A stretch of 64,000 bases of DNA from Pikeienuella piscinae (GTDB lineage: Bacteria; Pseudomonadota; Alphaproteobacteria; Rhodobacterales; Rhodobacteraceae), in NCBI RefSeq assembly GCF_011044155.1, contig NZ_CP049056.1, forward strand, positions 310,001 through 374,000, written 5' to 3'. Made by a program: the position numbers and the translations under genes. The notes under the pieces were generated by a model that was not told the origin of the DNA, searched no databases, and saw only the letters and a list, made by a program, of their open reading frames with translations. Of the stretch, positions 19,224 to 30,116 are shown in pieces (position 1 is the first letter of the stretch; the number at the start of each line of letters is the position of its first letter).

Positions 19224-20251
19224 TGGATTTTTTCGACACCCAGGCGGGCATTTTCCTGATCATCCTGGCGCAATGCCTTGTAGTGACGGTCTCATTGCTC
19301 GTCAGCCTCGCGTTTCTTCTCTACATGGACCGCAAGGTCTGGGCGGCGGTGCAGCTTCGGCGCGGCCCGAACGTCGTCGGGCCGTTCGGACTCTTGCAGA
19401 GCTTCGCGGACTTCCTGAAATTCATCATGAAGGAAATTGTCGTCCCGGCGGGCGCGGACAAGGTGGTGTTCCTGTTGGCGCCGCTCGCGACCTTCGTGCT
19501 GGCGGCGATCGGCTGGGCGGTAATCCCCTTCGCCGACGGCTGGGTGATCTCGGACCTCAATGTCGGCATCCTCTACATCTTCGCGATCTCTTCGCTCGGC
19601 GTATACGGCGTCATCATGGGTGGTTGGGCGTCGAACTCGAAATATCCTTTTCTCGGCGGGCTGCGCTCTGCGGCGCAGATGGTCTCCTATGAGGTCTCGA
19701 TCGGCTTCATCATCGTCGGAGTGCTGATCTCGACCGGTTCGCTGAACCTTTCGGAGATCGTCCGTGCGCAGGATGGCGGGCTCGGTTTCCTGAACTGGTA
19801 CTGGTTGCCGCATCTGCCGATGGTGGTGCTCTTCTTCGTCTCGGCGCTGGCGGAGACGAACCGGCCGCCTTTCGATCTGCCCGAGGCGGAATCGGAACTC
19901 GTCGCCGGTTATCAGGTGGAGTATTCCTCCACGCCTTATCTCCTGTTCATGATCGGGGAGTACATGAACATCGTGCTGATGTGCGCGATGACGACGATCC
20001 TTTTCTTCGGAGGCTGGCTTTCACCGGTTCCGTTCCTGCCGGACGGCGTTCTGTGGTTCGTCCTCAAGGTGGTGTTCTTCTTCTTCATGTTCGCGATGGT
20101 GAAGGCGATCGTGCCGCGCTATCGCTACGATCAGCTGATGCGGATCGGCTGGAAGGTGTTCCTGCCGCTTTCGCTCGGCTGGATCGTGCTGGTCGCGGGA
20201 TTCGCGCAGTTCGGCGTGCCGGGCTACGCTCGCTGGGCCGTGGGGGGCTGA
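19223..20251 (+). CDS. nuoH: NADH-quinone oxidoreductase subunit H
   Basis: Membrane subunit of 342 residues with eight to nine membrane segments that forms the quinone chamber entrance. Signatures [25 protein letters not shown] (shortened here: [16 protein letters not shown]) and [20 protein letters not shown], the conserved acidic loop, are intact. The start overlaps the preceding stop (TAATG). Confidence 0.97.
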   Translation: MDFFDTQAGIFLIILAQCLVVTVSLLVSLAFLLYMDRKVWAAVQLRRGPNVVGPFGLLQSFADFLKFIMKEIVVPAGADKVVFLLAPLATFVLAAIGWAVIPFADGWVISDLNVGILYIFAISSLGVYGVIMGGWASNSKYPFLGGLRSAAQMVSYEVSIGFIIVGVLISTGSLNLSEIVRAQDGGLGFLNWYWLPHLPMVVLFFVSALAETNRPPFDLPEAESELVAGYQVEYSSTPYLLFMIGEYMNIVLMCAMTTILFFGGWLSPVPFLPDGVLWFVLKVVFFFFMFAMVKAIVPRYRYDQLMRIGWKVFLPLSLGWIVLVAGFAQFGVPGYARWAVGG

Positions 20252-20254
20252 GGC

Positions 20255-20389
20255 GTGCGGTTCATTTACCCCTCCTTCATGACGAACGAGAATCCCGCGG
20301 AGCGGGTTTACCTTTGCGATGAGATGCGCGAGACAGCGGGCGCGCGGCGGGTTCGCGCTGTGCAGCCCGAACCGATGGAGGCGTCATGA
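20255..20389 (+). CDS. 44-residue accessory frame between nuoH and nuoI
   Basis: A GTG at 20255, three bases after the nuoH stop, opens a 44-codon frame (start [20 protein letters not shown], end QPEPMEAS) whose stop overlaps the nuoI ATG as ATGA. It fills the whole nuoH-nuoI gap. There is no clear Shine-Dalgarno, but re-initiation after nuoH is plausible. The overlap pattern matches the other accessory frames of this operon. Function unknown. Confidence 0.5.
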   Translation: MRFIYPSFMTNENPAERVYLCDEMRETAGARRVRAVQPEPMEAS

Positions 20390-20877
20390 GCATCCCGTTC
20401 GACAGGGCGTTCTGGTATTTTCTGCTGACCGACATCTTCATCGGCTTCAAGGTGGGCTTCAAGTACTTCCTGAAGCCCAAGGCGACGCTGAACTATCCCT
20501 TTGAGAAAGGGGCGCTTTCGCCGCGTTTCCGGGGCGAGCACGCGCTGCGGCGTTATCCGAACGGTGAAGAGCGCTGCATCGCCTGCAAGCTCTGCGAAGC
20601 GATCTGCCCGGCACAGGCCATCACCATCGAGGCGGAGCCGCGCGCGGACGGTTCGCGGCGCACCACGAAATACGACATCGACATGACGAAATGCATCTAT
20701 TGCGGCTTCTGCCAGGAGGCCTGCCCAGTGGACGCCATCGTCGAGGGCCCGAATTTCGAGTTCGCCACCGAGACGCGGGAGGAGCTTTTCTACAACAAGG
20801 AGAAGCTTCTGGAGAATGGCGACCGTTGGGAGCGCGAGATTGCGCGGAATATCGAACTTGACGCGGCTTATCGCTGA
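20386..20877 (+). CDS. nuoI: NADH-quinone oxidoreductase subunit I
   Basis: The 163-residue TYKY-type subunit carries two [4Fe-4S] clusters, N6a and N6b. Ligands are Cys64, 67, 70, 74 ([11 protein letters not shown]) and Cys103, 106, 109, 113 ([11 protein letters not shown]). An N-terminal amphipathic helix docks it to the membrane arm. Confidence 0.98.
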   Translation: MSIPFDRAFWYFLLTDIFIGFKVGFKYFLKPKATLNYPFEKGALSPRFRGEHALRRYPNGEERCIACKLCEAICPAQAITIEAEPRADGSRRTTKYDIDMTKCIYCGFCQEACPVDAIVEGPNFEFATETREELFYNKEKLLENGDRWEREIARNIELDAAYR

Positions 20878-20898
20878 CGCGAGCGAGAGGGGACCATC

Positions 20899-21513
20899 AT
20901 GGCGCTGACCGCCATCGCATTCTACGTCTTCGCCACGGTCACCGTGGCCGCCGGGCTTCTGGTCACGCTGGCGCGCAACCCGGTGCACTCGGTGTTGTGG
21001 CTCATCCTCGCGTTCTTCTCCACGGCTGGCCTGTTCGTTCTGATGGGCGCGGAGTTCATCGCAATGGTGATGGTCTTCGTCTATGTCGGCGCGGTCGCGG
21101 TGCTTTTCCTCTTCGTGGTGATGATGCTGGATGTTGATTTCGCCGAGCTGAAGAAGGGAGTGGCGGATTTTCTGCCTCTCGGGGTGATGATCGGCGTCGT
21201 TCTTCTGGTGGAACTCGGCCTCGTGATCGGTCAATGGCTGATCGCGCCGCAAGCTCCGGTGCAACGAATGGCGGAGACGCCGGCCTCCGATCAGGTGGAG
21301 AACACCGTCGCGCTCGGTCGTCTGATCTATACCGATTACGTCTATCTCTTCCAGGCCGCCGGGCTGGTCCTCTTCGTGGCGATGATCGGCGCCATCGTGC
21401 TGACGATGCGCCATCGCGAAGAGGTCAAGCGCCAAGACGTAACCGGACAGATGTGGCGGCGGCGCGAAGAGGCGGTTGAACTGCGCGATGTGAAACCGGG
21501 GCAGGGGATCTAG
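20899..21513 (+). CDS. nuoJ: NADH-quinone oxidoreductase subunit J
   Basis: Membrane subunit of 204 residues with five predicted membrane segments. The conserved stretch [20 protein letters not shown] and the [19 protein letters not shown] pi-bulge helix are intact. GAGAGGGGA precedes the ATG. It is followed 3 bases later by nuoK. Confidence 0.96.
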   Translation: MALTAIAFYVFATVTVAAGLLVTLARNPVHSVLWLILAFFSTAGLFVLMGAEFIAMVMVFVYVGAVAVLFLFVVMMLDVDFAELKKGVADFLPLGVMIGVVLLVELGLVIGQWLIAPQAPVQRMAETPASDQVENTVALGRLIYTDYVYLFQAAGLVLFVAMIGAIVLTMRHREEVKRQDVTGQMWRRREEAVELRDVKPGQGI

Positions 21514-21516
21514 GCG

Positions 21517-21825
21517 ATGGAGATCGGACTTTCAAACTACCTGACCGTCGCGGCGATCCTGTTCGTCACCGGCATTTTCGGGATTTTTCTCAACCGCAAG
21601 AACATCATCATCATCCTGATGTCGATCGAGCTGATGTTGTTGGCGGTCAACATCAACCTGGTGGCGTTTTCGGCGCATCTTGGCGATCTGGTTGGCCAGA
21701 TCTTCGCGCTCTTCGTGCTGACCGTCGCGGCCGCGGAGGCAGCGATCGGGCTCGCCATCCTTGTCTGCTTCTTCCGCAATCGCGGCTCGATCGCGGTCGA
21801 AGACGTCAACGTGATGAAGGGCTGA
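21517..21825 (+). CDS. nuoK: NADH-quinone oxidoreductase subunit K
   Basis: Small three-helix membrane subunit of 102 residues. The two membrane glutamates used in proton transfer lie in [15 protein letters not shown] and [15 protein letters not shown]. Start ATG 21517 gives [16 protein letters not shown], the expected N-terminus. Confidence 0.97.
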   Translation: MEIGLSNYLTVAAILFVTGIFGIFLNRKNIIIILMSIELMLLAVNINLVAFSAHLGDLVGQIFALFVLTVAAAEAAIGLAILVCFFRNRGSIAVEDVNVMKG

Positions 21826-21829
21826 GCCG

Positions 21830-23767
21830 TTGTTCCAGATCATACTCTTCGCTCCGCTGCTCGGCGCGCTGGTCGCAGGGCTTTTCGGTCGCGCGATCGG
21901 CGAGAAGATGGCGATGGCGATACCGACAGCGCTTCTGTTTCTCACCGCTCTGCTCTCATGGATCGTGTTTTTCACGCATACCGGCGAGGCGGGTGCGACG
22001 TTCCCGCTCTTTCGCTGGTTCGATTCCGGCGCGCTCGTCGCCGACTGGGCGATCCGAGTCGATACGCTGACGTGCGTGATGCTGGTCGTCGTCACCACGG
22101 TTTCATCGCTCGTTCACCTCTATTCCATCGGCTACATGGAGGAGGATCGCTCCAAGGCGCGGTTTTTCGCCTATCTCAGCTTCTTCACCTTCGCGATGCT
22201 GATGCTGGTGACCTCGGACAATCTTCTCCAGATGTTCTTCGGCTGGGAGGGGGTGGGTGTCGCCTCCTATTTCCTGATCGGATTCTGGCATCACAAGCCC
22301 TCCGCGAACGCGGCGGCGATCAAGGCTTTCATCGTCAACCGGGTGGGTGATTTTGGCTTCTTGCTTGGGATTTTCGGCCTGTTCTTCATGGTCGACAGTA
22401 TCGCCTTCGACGACGTGTTCGCCGCGGCGCCGGTGCTCGCTGAGAGCACGATCGGTTTCGTCGGCATGGACCTCAATGCGGCGGAACTGCTCTGCTTCCT
22501 GCTTTTCATCGGCGCGATGGGGAAATCGGCGCAGTTCCTGCTTCACACCTGGCTGCCGGACGCGATGGAGGGGCCGACGCCAGTCTCGGCGCTGATCCAC
22601 GCCGCGACCATGGTTACGGCGGGCGTGTTTCTCGTCTGCCGGATGTCGCCGCTGATGGAATTCGCGCCGAGCACGCTGATCTTCATCACCGTGATCGGCG
22701 CCACGACGGCGTTCTTCGCCGCGACCGTCGGATTGGTGCAGACCGATATCAAGCGAGTGATCGCCTATTCGACCTGCTCGCAGCTCGGCTACATGTTCGC
22801 GGCGGCCGGGGTCGGCGCGTATGAGGCGGCGATGTTCCACCTCTTCACCCACGCCTTCTTCAAGGCGCTGCTTTTCCTCGGCGCCGGTTCGGTTATCCAT
22901 GCGATGCATCACGAGCAGGACATGCGCCATTACGGTGGGCTGCGGAAGAAGATCCCGCTCACCTACTGGATGATGATGGCCGGCACGCTTGCGATCACCG
23001 GTGTCGGTATTCCGCTGACCGGGATCGGTTTCGCCGGGTTCCTTTCCAAGGACGCGATAATCGAGAGCGTCTTCGCGGGCGAGGGTATGAGCTATGCGTT
23101 CGTGCTGCTTGTCGTCGCGGCGGCGATGACGTCGTTCTATTCATGGCGACTGATCTTCCTCACCTTCTTTGGCGAAACACGCGCGGACGCGCATACCTAC
23201 GATCACGCGCATGAGAGCCCGAACGTGATGATGATCCCGCTCTATGTGCTTGCATTCGGCGCAGTCGTCGCGGGCATGGTGTTCTACGGTGACTTCTTCG
23301 GCCATCACGAGAATGAGTTCTGGGCTGGCGCGATCTTCTCGGGCGAGCACAATCACGTCGTCCATGACGCGCACGGGGTCTCCTGGCTGGTAAAGGCCTC
23401 GCCCTTCTTCGCCATGCTGATCGGCTTCGTCATCGCTTATGTCATGTATATCCTCAGACCCGGTTCCGCCGAGGCGCTGGCTCGCCAGCAGAGGCCGCTC
23501 TACCTCTTCCTTCTCAACAAGTGGTATTTCGACGAGATCTACGATTTCATCTTCGTGCGGTTCGCGAAGTGGCTCGGGCGCTTTCTCTGGAGGCGCGGTG
23601 ACGGCAACGTGATCGACGGGGCCGTCAATGGGTTGGCGCTTGGGGTGGTGCCGTTCTTCACCGGGCTCGCGGGGCGGGCGCAATCTGGCTTCGTCTTCCA
23701 TTACGCCTTCGCGATGATCCTCGGAATCTGCGCGATCATCACCTGGTATACGGTCGTCGGAGGCTGA
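21830..23767 (+). CDS. nuoL: NADH-quinone oxidoreductase subunit L (antiporter-like)
   Basis: This 645-residue antiporter-like subunit is the distal proton pump with its long lateral helix. The start appears to be TTG at 21830, preceded by AAGGG at good spacing inside the nuoK end; no ATG fits the N-terminus [17 protein letters not shown]. Signatures include [16 protein letters not shown], the [26 protein letters not shown] segment ([20 protein letters not shown]) and the Lys/Glu pairs of the channel. Confidence 0.96.
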   Translation: MFQIILFAPLLGALVAGLFGRAIGEKMAMAIPTALLFLTALLSWIVFFTHTGEAGATFPLFRWFDSGALVADWAIRVDTLTCVMLVVVTTVSSLVHLYSIGYMEEDRSKARFFAYLSFFTFAMLMLVTSDNLLQMFFGWEGVGVASYFLIGFWHHKPSANAAAIKAFIVNRVGDFGFLLGIFGLFFMVDSIAFDDVFAAAPVLAESTIGFVGMDLNAAELLCFLLFIGAMGKSAQFLLHTWLPDAMEGPTPVSALIHAATMVTAGVFLVCRMSPLMEFAPSTLIFITVIGATTAFFAATVGLVQTDIKRVIAYSTCSQLGYMFAAAGVGAYEAAMFHLFTHAFFKALLFLGAGSVIHAMHHEQDMRHYGGLRKKIPLTYWMMMAGTLAITGVGIPLTGIGFAGFLSKDAIIESVFAGEGMSYAFVLLVVAAAMTSFYSWRLIFLTFFGETRADAHTYDHAHESPNVMMIPLYVLAFGAVVAGMVFYGDFFGHHENEFWAGAIFSGEHNHVVHDAHGVSWLVKASPFFAMLIGFVIAYVMYILRPGSAEALARQQRPLYLFLLNKWYFDEIYDFIFVRFAKWLGRFLWRRGDGNVIDGAVNGLALGVVPFFTGLAGRAQSGFVFHYAFAMILGICAIITWYTVVGG

Positions 23768-25299
23768 TGATGCTGCCCTATCTCTCCATCATCACCTTCC
23801 TGCCGCTCATTGGCGCGCTGATCATCCTGTTGTTGGTGAAGGGCGACAGCGGGCAGGCGGTGCAGAACGCGCGCTGGACGGCGATCTTCACAACCGTGTT
23901 CACTTTCGTTCTGTCGCTGCCGGTCCTGATCGGCTTCGATCCGACCGACACCGGCTTTCAATTCGTTGAGGAGCGCGCCTGGCTAGGCGCGTTGGCCTAT
24001 CGGGTCGGCGTGGACGGCATCTCGATCGGCTTCGTGATGCTGACGACATTCCTGATGCCGCTGGTGATAGCGGCCTCCTGGAAAGTCGAGACGCGGGTGA
24101 AGGAGTACATGATCGCCTTCCTCGTGCTGGAGACGCTGATGATCGGCGTATTCGTCTCGCTGGATATGATCCTCTTTTACTTGTTCTTCGAGGGCGGGCT
24201 CATTCCGATGTTTCTCATCATCGGAATATGGGGCGGCAAGGACAGGGTTTACGCCTCCTTCAAGTTCTTTCTTTACACGCTCCTCGGCTCACTACTGATG
24301 TTGATCGCGATGATAGCGATGTATTGGGACGCGGGAACCACGGATATCAAGGAGCTGTTGATTCACAGCTTCGACTCCGCGCCGATCGAGATACTCGGCT
24401 GGAACATACTCGGTGGTTTCCAGACGCTGCTATGGCTCGCCTTCTTCGCTTCGTTTGCGGTGAAGATGCCGATGTGGCCGGTGCACACCTGGCTGCCGGA
24501 CGCGCATGTGCAGGCGCCGACCGCGGGGTCCGTCGTGCTGGCGTCGATCCTGTTGAAAATGGGCGGCTACGGCTTCCTGCGCTTCAGCCTGCCGATGTTC
24601 CCGGTGGCGTCCGAACTGATGGCTGATTTCGTATTCCTCCTCTCGGCTATCGCCATCGTCTATACGTCGCTGGTCGCGCTGATGCAGGAGGACATGAAGA
24701 AGCTGATCGCCTATTCCTCCGTCGCGCATATGGGTTTCGTCACGATGGGGATATTCGCGGCGAACCGGCAGGGGGTCGATGGCGCAATCTTCCAGATGAT
24801 CAGCCACGGATTCATCTCCGGCGCGCTCTTTCTTTGCGTCGGAGTGATCTACGACCGGATGCACACGCGAGAAATCGCCGCCTATGGCGGACTTGTGGTC
24901 CGCATGCCGATCTACGCCGCCGTGTTCATGCTCTTCACCATGGGGAATGTCGGGCTGCCGGGCACTTCGGGTTTCGTCGGGGAATTCCTGACGCTGGTCG
25001 GGGTGTTCCAGGTCTCGACCTGGACCGCGTTCTTCGCGGCGACGGGCGTCATCCTCTCCGCCGCGTACGCGCTCTGGCTCTATCGGCGCATCGTCTTTGG
25101 CGAACTGATCAAGGAGAGTCTGAAGAATATCAAGGACCTAAGCCGGCGAGAAACGGCGATCTTTGCTCCGCTCGTGATCGGCACGATCGTCCTCGGCGTC
25201 TATCCCAGCCTCCTGACCGATCTTTTCGGCCATTCGGTCGACGCGCTTCTCGCGAATATCGACGCCGCGCGCGACAACTTCAACCTGGCCATGAAGTGA
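23767..25299 (+). CDS. nuoM: NADH-quinone oxidoreductase subunit M (antiporter-like)
   Basis: Antiporter-like membrane subunit of 510 residues. Conserved elements include [17 protein letters not shown] with the channel Glu, [20 protein letters not shown] and [14 protein letters not shown]. The first ATG shares a base with the nuoL stop (TGATG); a second ATG follows directly. Confidence 0.97.
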   Translation: MMLPYLSIITFLPLIGALIILLLVKGDSGQAVQNARWTAIFTTVFTFVLSLPVLIGFDPTDTGFQFVEERAWLGALAYRVGVDGISIGFVMLTTFLMPLVIAASWKVETRVKEYMIAFLVLETLMIGVFVSLDMILFYLFFEGGLIPMFLIIGIWGGKDRVYASFKFFLYTLLGSLLMLIAMIAMYWDAGTTDIKELLIHSFDSAPIEILGWNILGGFQTLLWLAFFASFAVKMPMWPVHTWLPDAHVQAPTAGSVVLASILLKMGGYGFLRFSLPMFPVASELMADFVFLLSAIAIVYTSLVALMQEDMKKLIAYSSVAHMGFVTMGIFAANRQGVDGAIFQMISHGFISGALFLCVGVIYDRMHTREIAAYGGLVVRMPIYAAVFMLFTMGNVGLPGTSGFVGEFLTLVGVFQVSTWTAFFAATGVILSAAYALWLYRRIVFGELIKESLKNIKDLSRRETAIFAPLVIGTIVLGVYPSLLTDLFGHSVDALLANIDAARDNFNLAMK

Positions 25300-25306
25300 G
25301 ACACTG

Positions 25307-26752
25307 ATGACCGGCGCAGATTTCGACCTCGTCCTGCCGGAGATTATTCTGGCGCTCGGCTCCATGGGCCTTCTGATGTTCGGCACGTTCGGCGGCGGAG
25401 ATGAGCGCGCCGGGACGGTCAACTGGTTGATGGCGGGCCTGATGACCCTGCTCGCCGCGATAATCGCGGTCGACCCGGGCTCCGGCGTCGCCTTTGGCGG
25501 CGCCTATGTGGCCGACGCGTTCTCAAATTTCGCCAAGGTGCTCATCCTGCTCTCGGCGGCGGTGGTGCTGGTGCTGTCGCGCGACTTTCTAGTGCGGCGC
25601 GGCCTGATGAAGTTCGAGTTTCCCGTGCTGATCGGCCTCGCGGTCACGGGCATGATGATGATGGTCTCGTCGGGCGATCTGATGAGCCTCTATATGGGGT
25701 TGGAGCTGCAATCGCTTGCGCTCTACGTCGTCGCCGCGTTTCGGCGGGACAGCCTGAAATCGACCGAGGCCGGGCTCAAGTATTTCGTTCTTGGCGCATT
25801 GTCCTCTGGTCTTCTGCTCTATGGGGCGTCCCTGGTCTATGGTTATACCGGCTCGACGAATTTCACGCGGATCGCCGCGGTGGTCGCGGCGGAGGAAGTT
25901 TCGCTCGGTCTGATCTTCGGTATTTCCTTTCTCGCCGCAGGCATGGCTTTCAAGATGTCCGCGGCGCCTTTCCACATGTGGACGCCGGACGTTTATGAGG
26001 GATCGCCCACCCCGGTCACCACGTTCTTCGCCACTTCGCCGAAGATCGCGGCCGGCGTGCTTTTCGCCCGCGTGATGTATGACGCCTTTGGCGATGCGAC
26101 CGAGGCCTGGCGGCAGATTATCGTCTTCATCTCGCTCGTCTCGATGTTCTGGGGCGCATTTGCGGGGATCGGACAGACCGATATCAAGCGGCTCATGGCC
26201 TATTCCTCGATCGGCCATATGGGCTTCGCGTTGATCGGTCTCGCGGCCGGGACGGTAGACGGGGCGGAAGCGCTGCTGATCTACCTGGCGATCTACCTCA
26301 TCATGACGCTTGGTGTATTTGCGTTCATCCTGTCGATGGAGCGTGGCGGGCGGCCCGTGACGCGGATCGACGATTTCTGCGGCCTCTCCAAAAATTCTCC
26401 GGGGCAGGCGATGGCGCTGGCGGCGCTCTTGTTCTCGCTGGCTGGAATTCCGCCGCTCGCCGGATTCTTTGGTAAGTATTTCGTCTTCGTCGCTGCGGTC
26501 GACGCCGGGCTTGCGCCGCTTGCGCTCGCCGGTGTGGTCGCCTCCGTGATCGGCGCGTTCTATTACCTACGGATCATCAAGTTGATGTATTTCGACGAAG
26601 TGGATCAGCCGCTCGACGGGCGGCTTCTGGCTTCGCATCGATTGACGCTTGGCTTCTGCGCGTTGGCGATGACGATCGGTTGGCTGCCGTTCATGGACGG
26701 GTTCGGGCTGATCGAGGCGAGCAGGGCCGCCGCCGAAGCGCTCGTCCGTTAG
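25307..26752 (+). CDS. nuoN: NADH-quinone oxidoreductase subunit N (antiporter-like)
   Basis: Third antiporter-like subunit, 481 residues, with about 14 membrane segments. Signatures include YMGLELQSLALYVVAAFRRD, FHMWTPDVYEGSPTPVTTFF and YSSIGHMGFALIGLAAG. It closes the structural nuo genes. birA begins at the very next base after its stop. Confidence 0.97.
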   Translation: MTGADFDLVLPEIILALGSMGLLMFGTFGGGDERAGTVNWLMAGLMTLLAAIIAVDPGSGVAFGGAYVADAFSNFAKVLILLSAAVVLVLSRDFLVRRGLMKFEFPVLIGLAVTGMMMMVSSGDLMSLYMGLELQSLALYVVAAFRRDSLKSTEAGLKYFVLGALSSGLLLYGASLVYGYTGSTNFTRIAAVVAAEEVSLGLIFGISFLAAGMAFKMSAAPFHMWTPDVYEGSPTPVTTFFATSPKIAAGVLFARVMYDAFGDATEAWRQIIVFISLVSMFWGAFAGIGQTDIKRLMAYSSIGHMGFALIGLAAGTVDGAEALLIYLAIYLIMTLGVFAFILSMERGGRPVTRIDDFCGLSKNSPGQAMALAALLFSLAGIPPLAGFFGKYFVFVAAVDAGLAPLALAGVVASVIGAFYYLRIIKLMYFDEVDQPLDGRLLASHRLTLGFCALAMTIGWLPFMDGFGLIEASRAAAEALVR

Positions 26753-27508
26753 ATGCGACCGGGCCTGGCCGTCGTATGGCCGCATGGCGTGGGACTCGTC
26801 GTTCTCGACGAGATCGACAGCACCAACGAGGAGGCCCGCCGTCGCGCTCTGGCGGGCGCCGAGACGCCGTTGTGGATCAGGGCCAGACGGCAGGTCGCCG
26901 GGCGCGGGCGTCAGGGCCGCGTCTGGACCGAAGGCGACGGTAATCTTTACGCGACGCTCCTGATGCGCCCTGGGATGCCGGCATCCGGGAGCGCGCTTCT
27001 CTCATTCGCCGCATGTATCGCCGTGGCCGAGTTCTTTGAGGCGCATGGTGGACGCGCGGCCTTGAAATGGCCGAACGATCCGCTCCTTGGCTGCGGCAAG
27101 GCCGCCGGCGTGCTGCTTGAGAGCGCGGGGCGCGCGGGAAAACTCGATTGGCTCGCCATTGGCGTCGGCGTCAATCTGGTCAGCGCGCCAGCCGCAGACG
27201 GCGCCAGTTCGCACCCGCCAACGAGTTTGCTCGAAGAGGCGGGGGTGCGGGTTTCAGCGGAGGACGCGCTCACATCGATCGCGGCCCGGCTCGCATACTG
27301 GGCTTCGCTCCTTGCTGCTGAAGGTTTCGCGCCGATCCGGGAAGCGTGGCTGGCGCGCGCCGCGCGACTCGGAGAGAGGATCGAGGCGCGGACCCCGCGC
27401 GAGAACGTCACCGGCGTATTCGAGGATGTGGACGTTGAGGGCGCGCTCGTGCTCGGAACCGCGAATGGCCGGCGGAGAATTCACGCCGCCGATATCTATT
27501 TCCGCTGA
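26753..27508 (+). CDS. birA: Biotin--[acetyl-CoA-carboxylase] ligase, catalytic domain only
   Basis: The 251-residue enzyme activates biotin to biotinyl-AMP and attaches it to the biotin carboxyl carrier protein. The biotin/ATP loop GRGRQGRVW and LKWPNDPLL with GKAAGVLLES are intact. There is no N-terminal winged helix, so unlike E. coli BirA it should not be a repressor. A birA-like frame at the end of the complex I cluster is also known in Paracoccus. It starts directly after the nuoN stop without a spacer. Confidence 0.94.
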   Translation: MRPGLAVVWPHGVGLVVLDEIDSTNEEARRRALAGAETPLWIRARRQVAGRGRQGRVWTEGDGNLYATLLMRPGMPASGSALLSFAACIAVAEFFEAHGGRAALKWPNDPLLGCGKAAGVLLESAGRAGKLDWLAIGVGVNLVSAPAADGASSHPPTSLLEEAGVRVSAEDALTSIAARLAYWASLLAAEGFAPIREAWLARAARLGERIEARTPRENVTGVFEDVDVEGALVLGTANGRRRIHAADIYFR

Positions 27509-27521
27509 CAGGAGCGCTTTC

Positions 27522-28292
27522 ATGCTTCTCGCAATCGACGCCGGGAACACCAATACCGTCTTCGCGGTGTTCGATGGGGACCGCCTGCTTACCGCCATGC
27601 GATGCTCGACATACGGGCCGCGCACGTCAGACGAGTATTTCGTCTGGCTCAACAGGCTGATGGACCATCATGGCGTGCCGCTGGAGGCGATCACGGATGC
27701 GATCATCGCAACAGTCGTGCCGCAGACGCTTTTTAATCTGAAGCGCCTCTGCCGCGAGTTCTTCAAGTGTGAGCCGCTTGTCGTGGGTGAGCCGAACTGC
27801 GCGCTCGGCGTGAAGATCAAGGTCAAACGCGAGCGCGAGGTCGGCGCCGACCGACTGGTCAACACCGTCGGCGCATTCGACGCGTATGGGCCCAACCTGA
27901 TCATCGTGGATTTCGGCACCGCGACGACATTCGACGTAGTGGATTTCGAGGGCGCCTATGCCGGTGGGCTGATCGTTCCGGGTGTGAATCTGTCTCTCAA
28001 GGCCCTACATGAGGCGGCGGCGAAGCTGCCGAATGTCGATATAGCGAAACCGCAGCAGGTGGTGGGGACCGATACCGAGAGCTGTATGCAATCGGGCGTC
28101 TACTGGGGCTATGTCAGCCTCATCGAAGGCGTGTGCAAACGGGTGTCTGAAGAAATTGGCGTACCGATGACGGTGATCGCGACGGGCGGTCTTTCCCCCT
28201 TGATGGCTGAGGGAACGCTGGCGATTGATCATGTGGACGGGGACCTGACTATGCGGGGGCTCGTCAAAATCTATAAGGAAAACAGACCCTAA
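27522..28292 (+). CDS. coaX: Type III pantothenate kinase
   Basis: First enzyme of coenzyme A synthesis from pantothenate, 256 residues, ASKHA fold. The phosphate-binding DAGNTNTVFAVF lies at residues 6-17, with GADRLVN and DFGTATTFDVV further on. AGGAGCG precedes the ATG at 27522. The next gene begins on the base after its stop. Confidence 0.95.
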   Translation: MLLAIDAGNTNTVFAVFDGDRLLTAMRCSTYGPRTSDEYFVWLNRLMDHHGVPLEAITDAIIATVVPQTLFNLKRLCREFFKCEPLVVGEPNCALGVKIKVKREREVGADRLVNTVGAFDAYGPNLIIVDFGTATTFDVVDFEGAYAGGLIVPGVNLSLKALHEAAAKLPNVDIAKPQQVVGTDTESCMQSGVYWGYVSLIEGVCKRVSEEIGVPMTVIATGGLSPLMAEGTLAIDHVDGDLTMRGLVKIYKENRP

Positions 28293-29969
28293 ATGATTGA
28301 TAATGCGAATCTCGTCTATGTCGCTCTTGGCGGCGCGGGCGAAATCGGAATGAACATGTACCTCTATGGTCATGGTCCGGTGAAAGACCGGCGCTGGATC
28401 ATGGTGGATTGCGGCGTATCTTTTGGAGACATGGACACGTCGCCGGGCGTCGATCTGGTTATGCCGGATATCAGATTCGTCGAGGAGATCGGAGACCGGC
28501 TCGAGGCGGTATTCATCACCCATGCGCACGAGGACCATATCGGCGCGCTCGGTCGGCTCTGGCCGAAAATTCGCGCACCCTTCGTCGCCGCGCCACTTTT
28601 CACCGCCGAGATCGCGCGGAGGAAGCTCTCTGAGGTCGGGCGCTCGCCGCAGGTGGTGAAGACCGCGAAATGGGACACGCCGATCGAGGCGGGGCCTTTC
28701 CGGGTCTCCTTCCTGCCGGTCACCCATTCGATTCCTGACCCGGCGATGCTGCTCATAGAGACCCCGGCGGGCCGGCTGGTTCACACCGGCGACTTTAAGA
28801 TCGACCCCGACCCGGTGATCGGCCGGCCGACCGACATGGCGCGTCTGCGCGAGATCGGCGACGAAGGCCTGCTGGCGCTGATGTGCGATTCAACGAACAT
28901 CTTCGAGGATGGTGAGGCCGGTGGCGAGCAGCCGCTCCGCCCGCATCTGAAGCGTCTGATCAAGAGCGCGAAGGGGGCCGTCGCCGCGACGACATTCGCC
29001 TCCAATGTCGCGCGCCTCAAGACGCTGGCGGAAGTCGCAACCGAGTGCGGGCGCTCCGTCGTCGTCGCCGGTCGCGCGATGCAAAGGATGATCGAGACCG
29101 CGGTCGAAACCGGCGCGTTGAAAGGCTTTCCGCCGATCGTCGGCGATGACAGGGCTCGCGATATTCCGGCCGAGAATCTCTTCTACCTGATTACGGGAAG
29201 CCAAGGCGAAGGCCGCGCCGCGCTCGCCCGCATCGCCACGGGCAGCCATCCAACCGTGAAGCTGAAAAGCGGTGATCTCGTCCTCTTTTCCTCGAAAACC
29301 ATTCCGGGGAACGAGAAGGAGGTCTATCGGCTTTACAATCTGCTTTCCGAACAGGGAATCGACGTGGTCGACGATGACATGGAGCCGATCCATGTCTCCG
29401 GCCACGGTCAGCGCGAAGATATCCAGCAGATCTATCGGGCGCTTCGTCCGCAGGTCGCCGCTCCGATTCATGGAGAGCATCGCCACCTGGTGGAGCACGC
29501 GATGCTGGCGAAAGGATGGGGCGCCGCCTCCATCGTCGCGCCGAACGGGACCATCGTTGGCCTGGATCTCAATCAGCCGCAGGTGGTCGGACATGTGGAG
29601 ACCGGACGCGTCTATCTCGATGGCGAGATGCTGGTCGGCGCGCTGGACGGGGTGATCCGCGCGCGCTTGAAACTGGCACGCCAGGGCCATGTCGCGGTCA
29701 GCCTCGTGATTGATGAAGCTGGCGAGCTTTTCGCCGACCCGCGGGTCAGGACAGAAGGCCTGCCGGTCAAGGGGCGCAATGGCGAAGAAATCGCCGCTCT
29801 GATCGGCGATCGCGTCGATGCGGCGATCGGCGGCGCGTCAAAGCGTGAGTTGCGCTCCGACGACCGCATCGCCGAACTCGCGGAGCGCGTCGCGCGGAAA
29901 GCGGCGATGGAGGCGTGGGGCAAGAAGCCGGTCGCGAGCGTCCTGGTGACGCGGCTTGAAGCAGAATAG
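28293..29969 (+). CDS. rnj: Ribonuclease J
   Basis: Metallo-beta-lactamase/beta-CASP ribonuclease of 558 residues with 5' exonuclease and endonuclease activity in RNA turnover and rRNA maturation. The zinc motif HAHEDHIG has His77, His79, Asp81, His82; further ligands occur in LPVTHSIPD and HTGDFKID. The beta-CASP part shows CDSTNIFEDG and HVSGHGQREDIQ. It abuts coaX, as is common in alphaproteobacteria. Confidence 0.95.
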   Translation: MIDNANLVYVALGGAGEIGMNMYLYGHGPVKDRRWIMVDCGVSFGDMDTSPGVDLVMPDIRFVEEIGDRLEAVFITHAHEDHIGALGRLWPKIRAPFVAAPLFTAEIARRKLSEVGRSPQVVKTAKWDTPIEAGPFRVSFLPVTHSIPDPAMLLIETPAGRLVHTGDFKIDPDPVIGRPTDMARLREIGDEGLLALMCDSTNIFEDGEAGGEQPLRPHLKRLIKSAKGAVAATTFASNVARLKTLAEVATECGRSVVVAGRAMQRMIETAVETGALKGFPPIVGDDRARDIPAENLFYLITGSQGEGRAALARIATGSHPTVKLKSGDLVLFSSKTIPGNEKEVYRLYNLLSEQGIDVVDDDMEPIHVSGHGQREDIQQIYRALRPQVAAPIHGEHRHLVEHAMLAKGWGAASIVAPNGTIVGLDLNQPQVVGHVETGRVYLDGEMLVGALDGVIRARLKLARQGHVAVSLVIDEAGELFADPRVRTEGLPVKGRNGEEIAALIGDRVDAAIGGASKRELRSDDRIAELAERVARKAAMEAWGKKPVASVLVTRLEAE

Positions 29970-30116
29970 ACCAGATAAAATGGGCGGGCGCGGAATGCGC
30001 CTGATCACGCACTGCTCCGCCGCCGGCGGCTCACCCCGTGAGCGCTTCTGGCGATTGGCGCGGCCCTACACGTCAATCGCTCTGTCGCCGCTGAAGGCGC
30101 GCCGGCCCGCTGCGGC

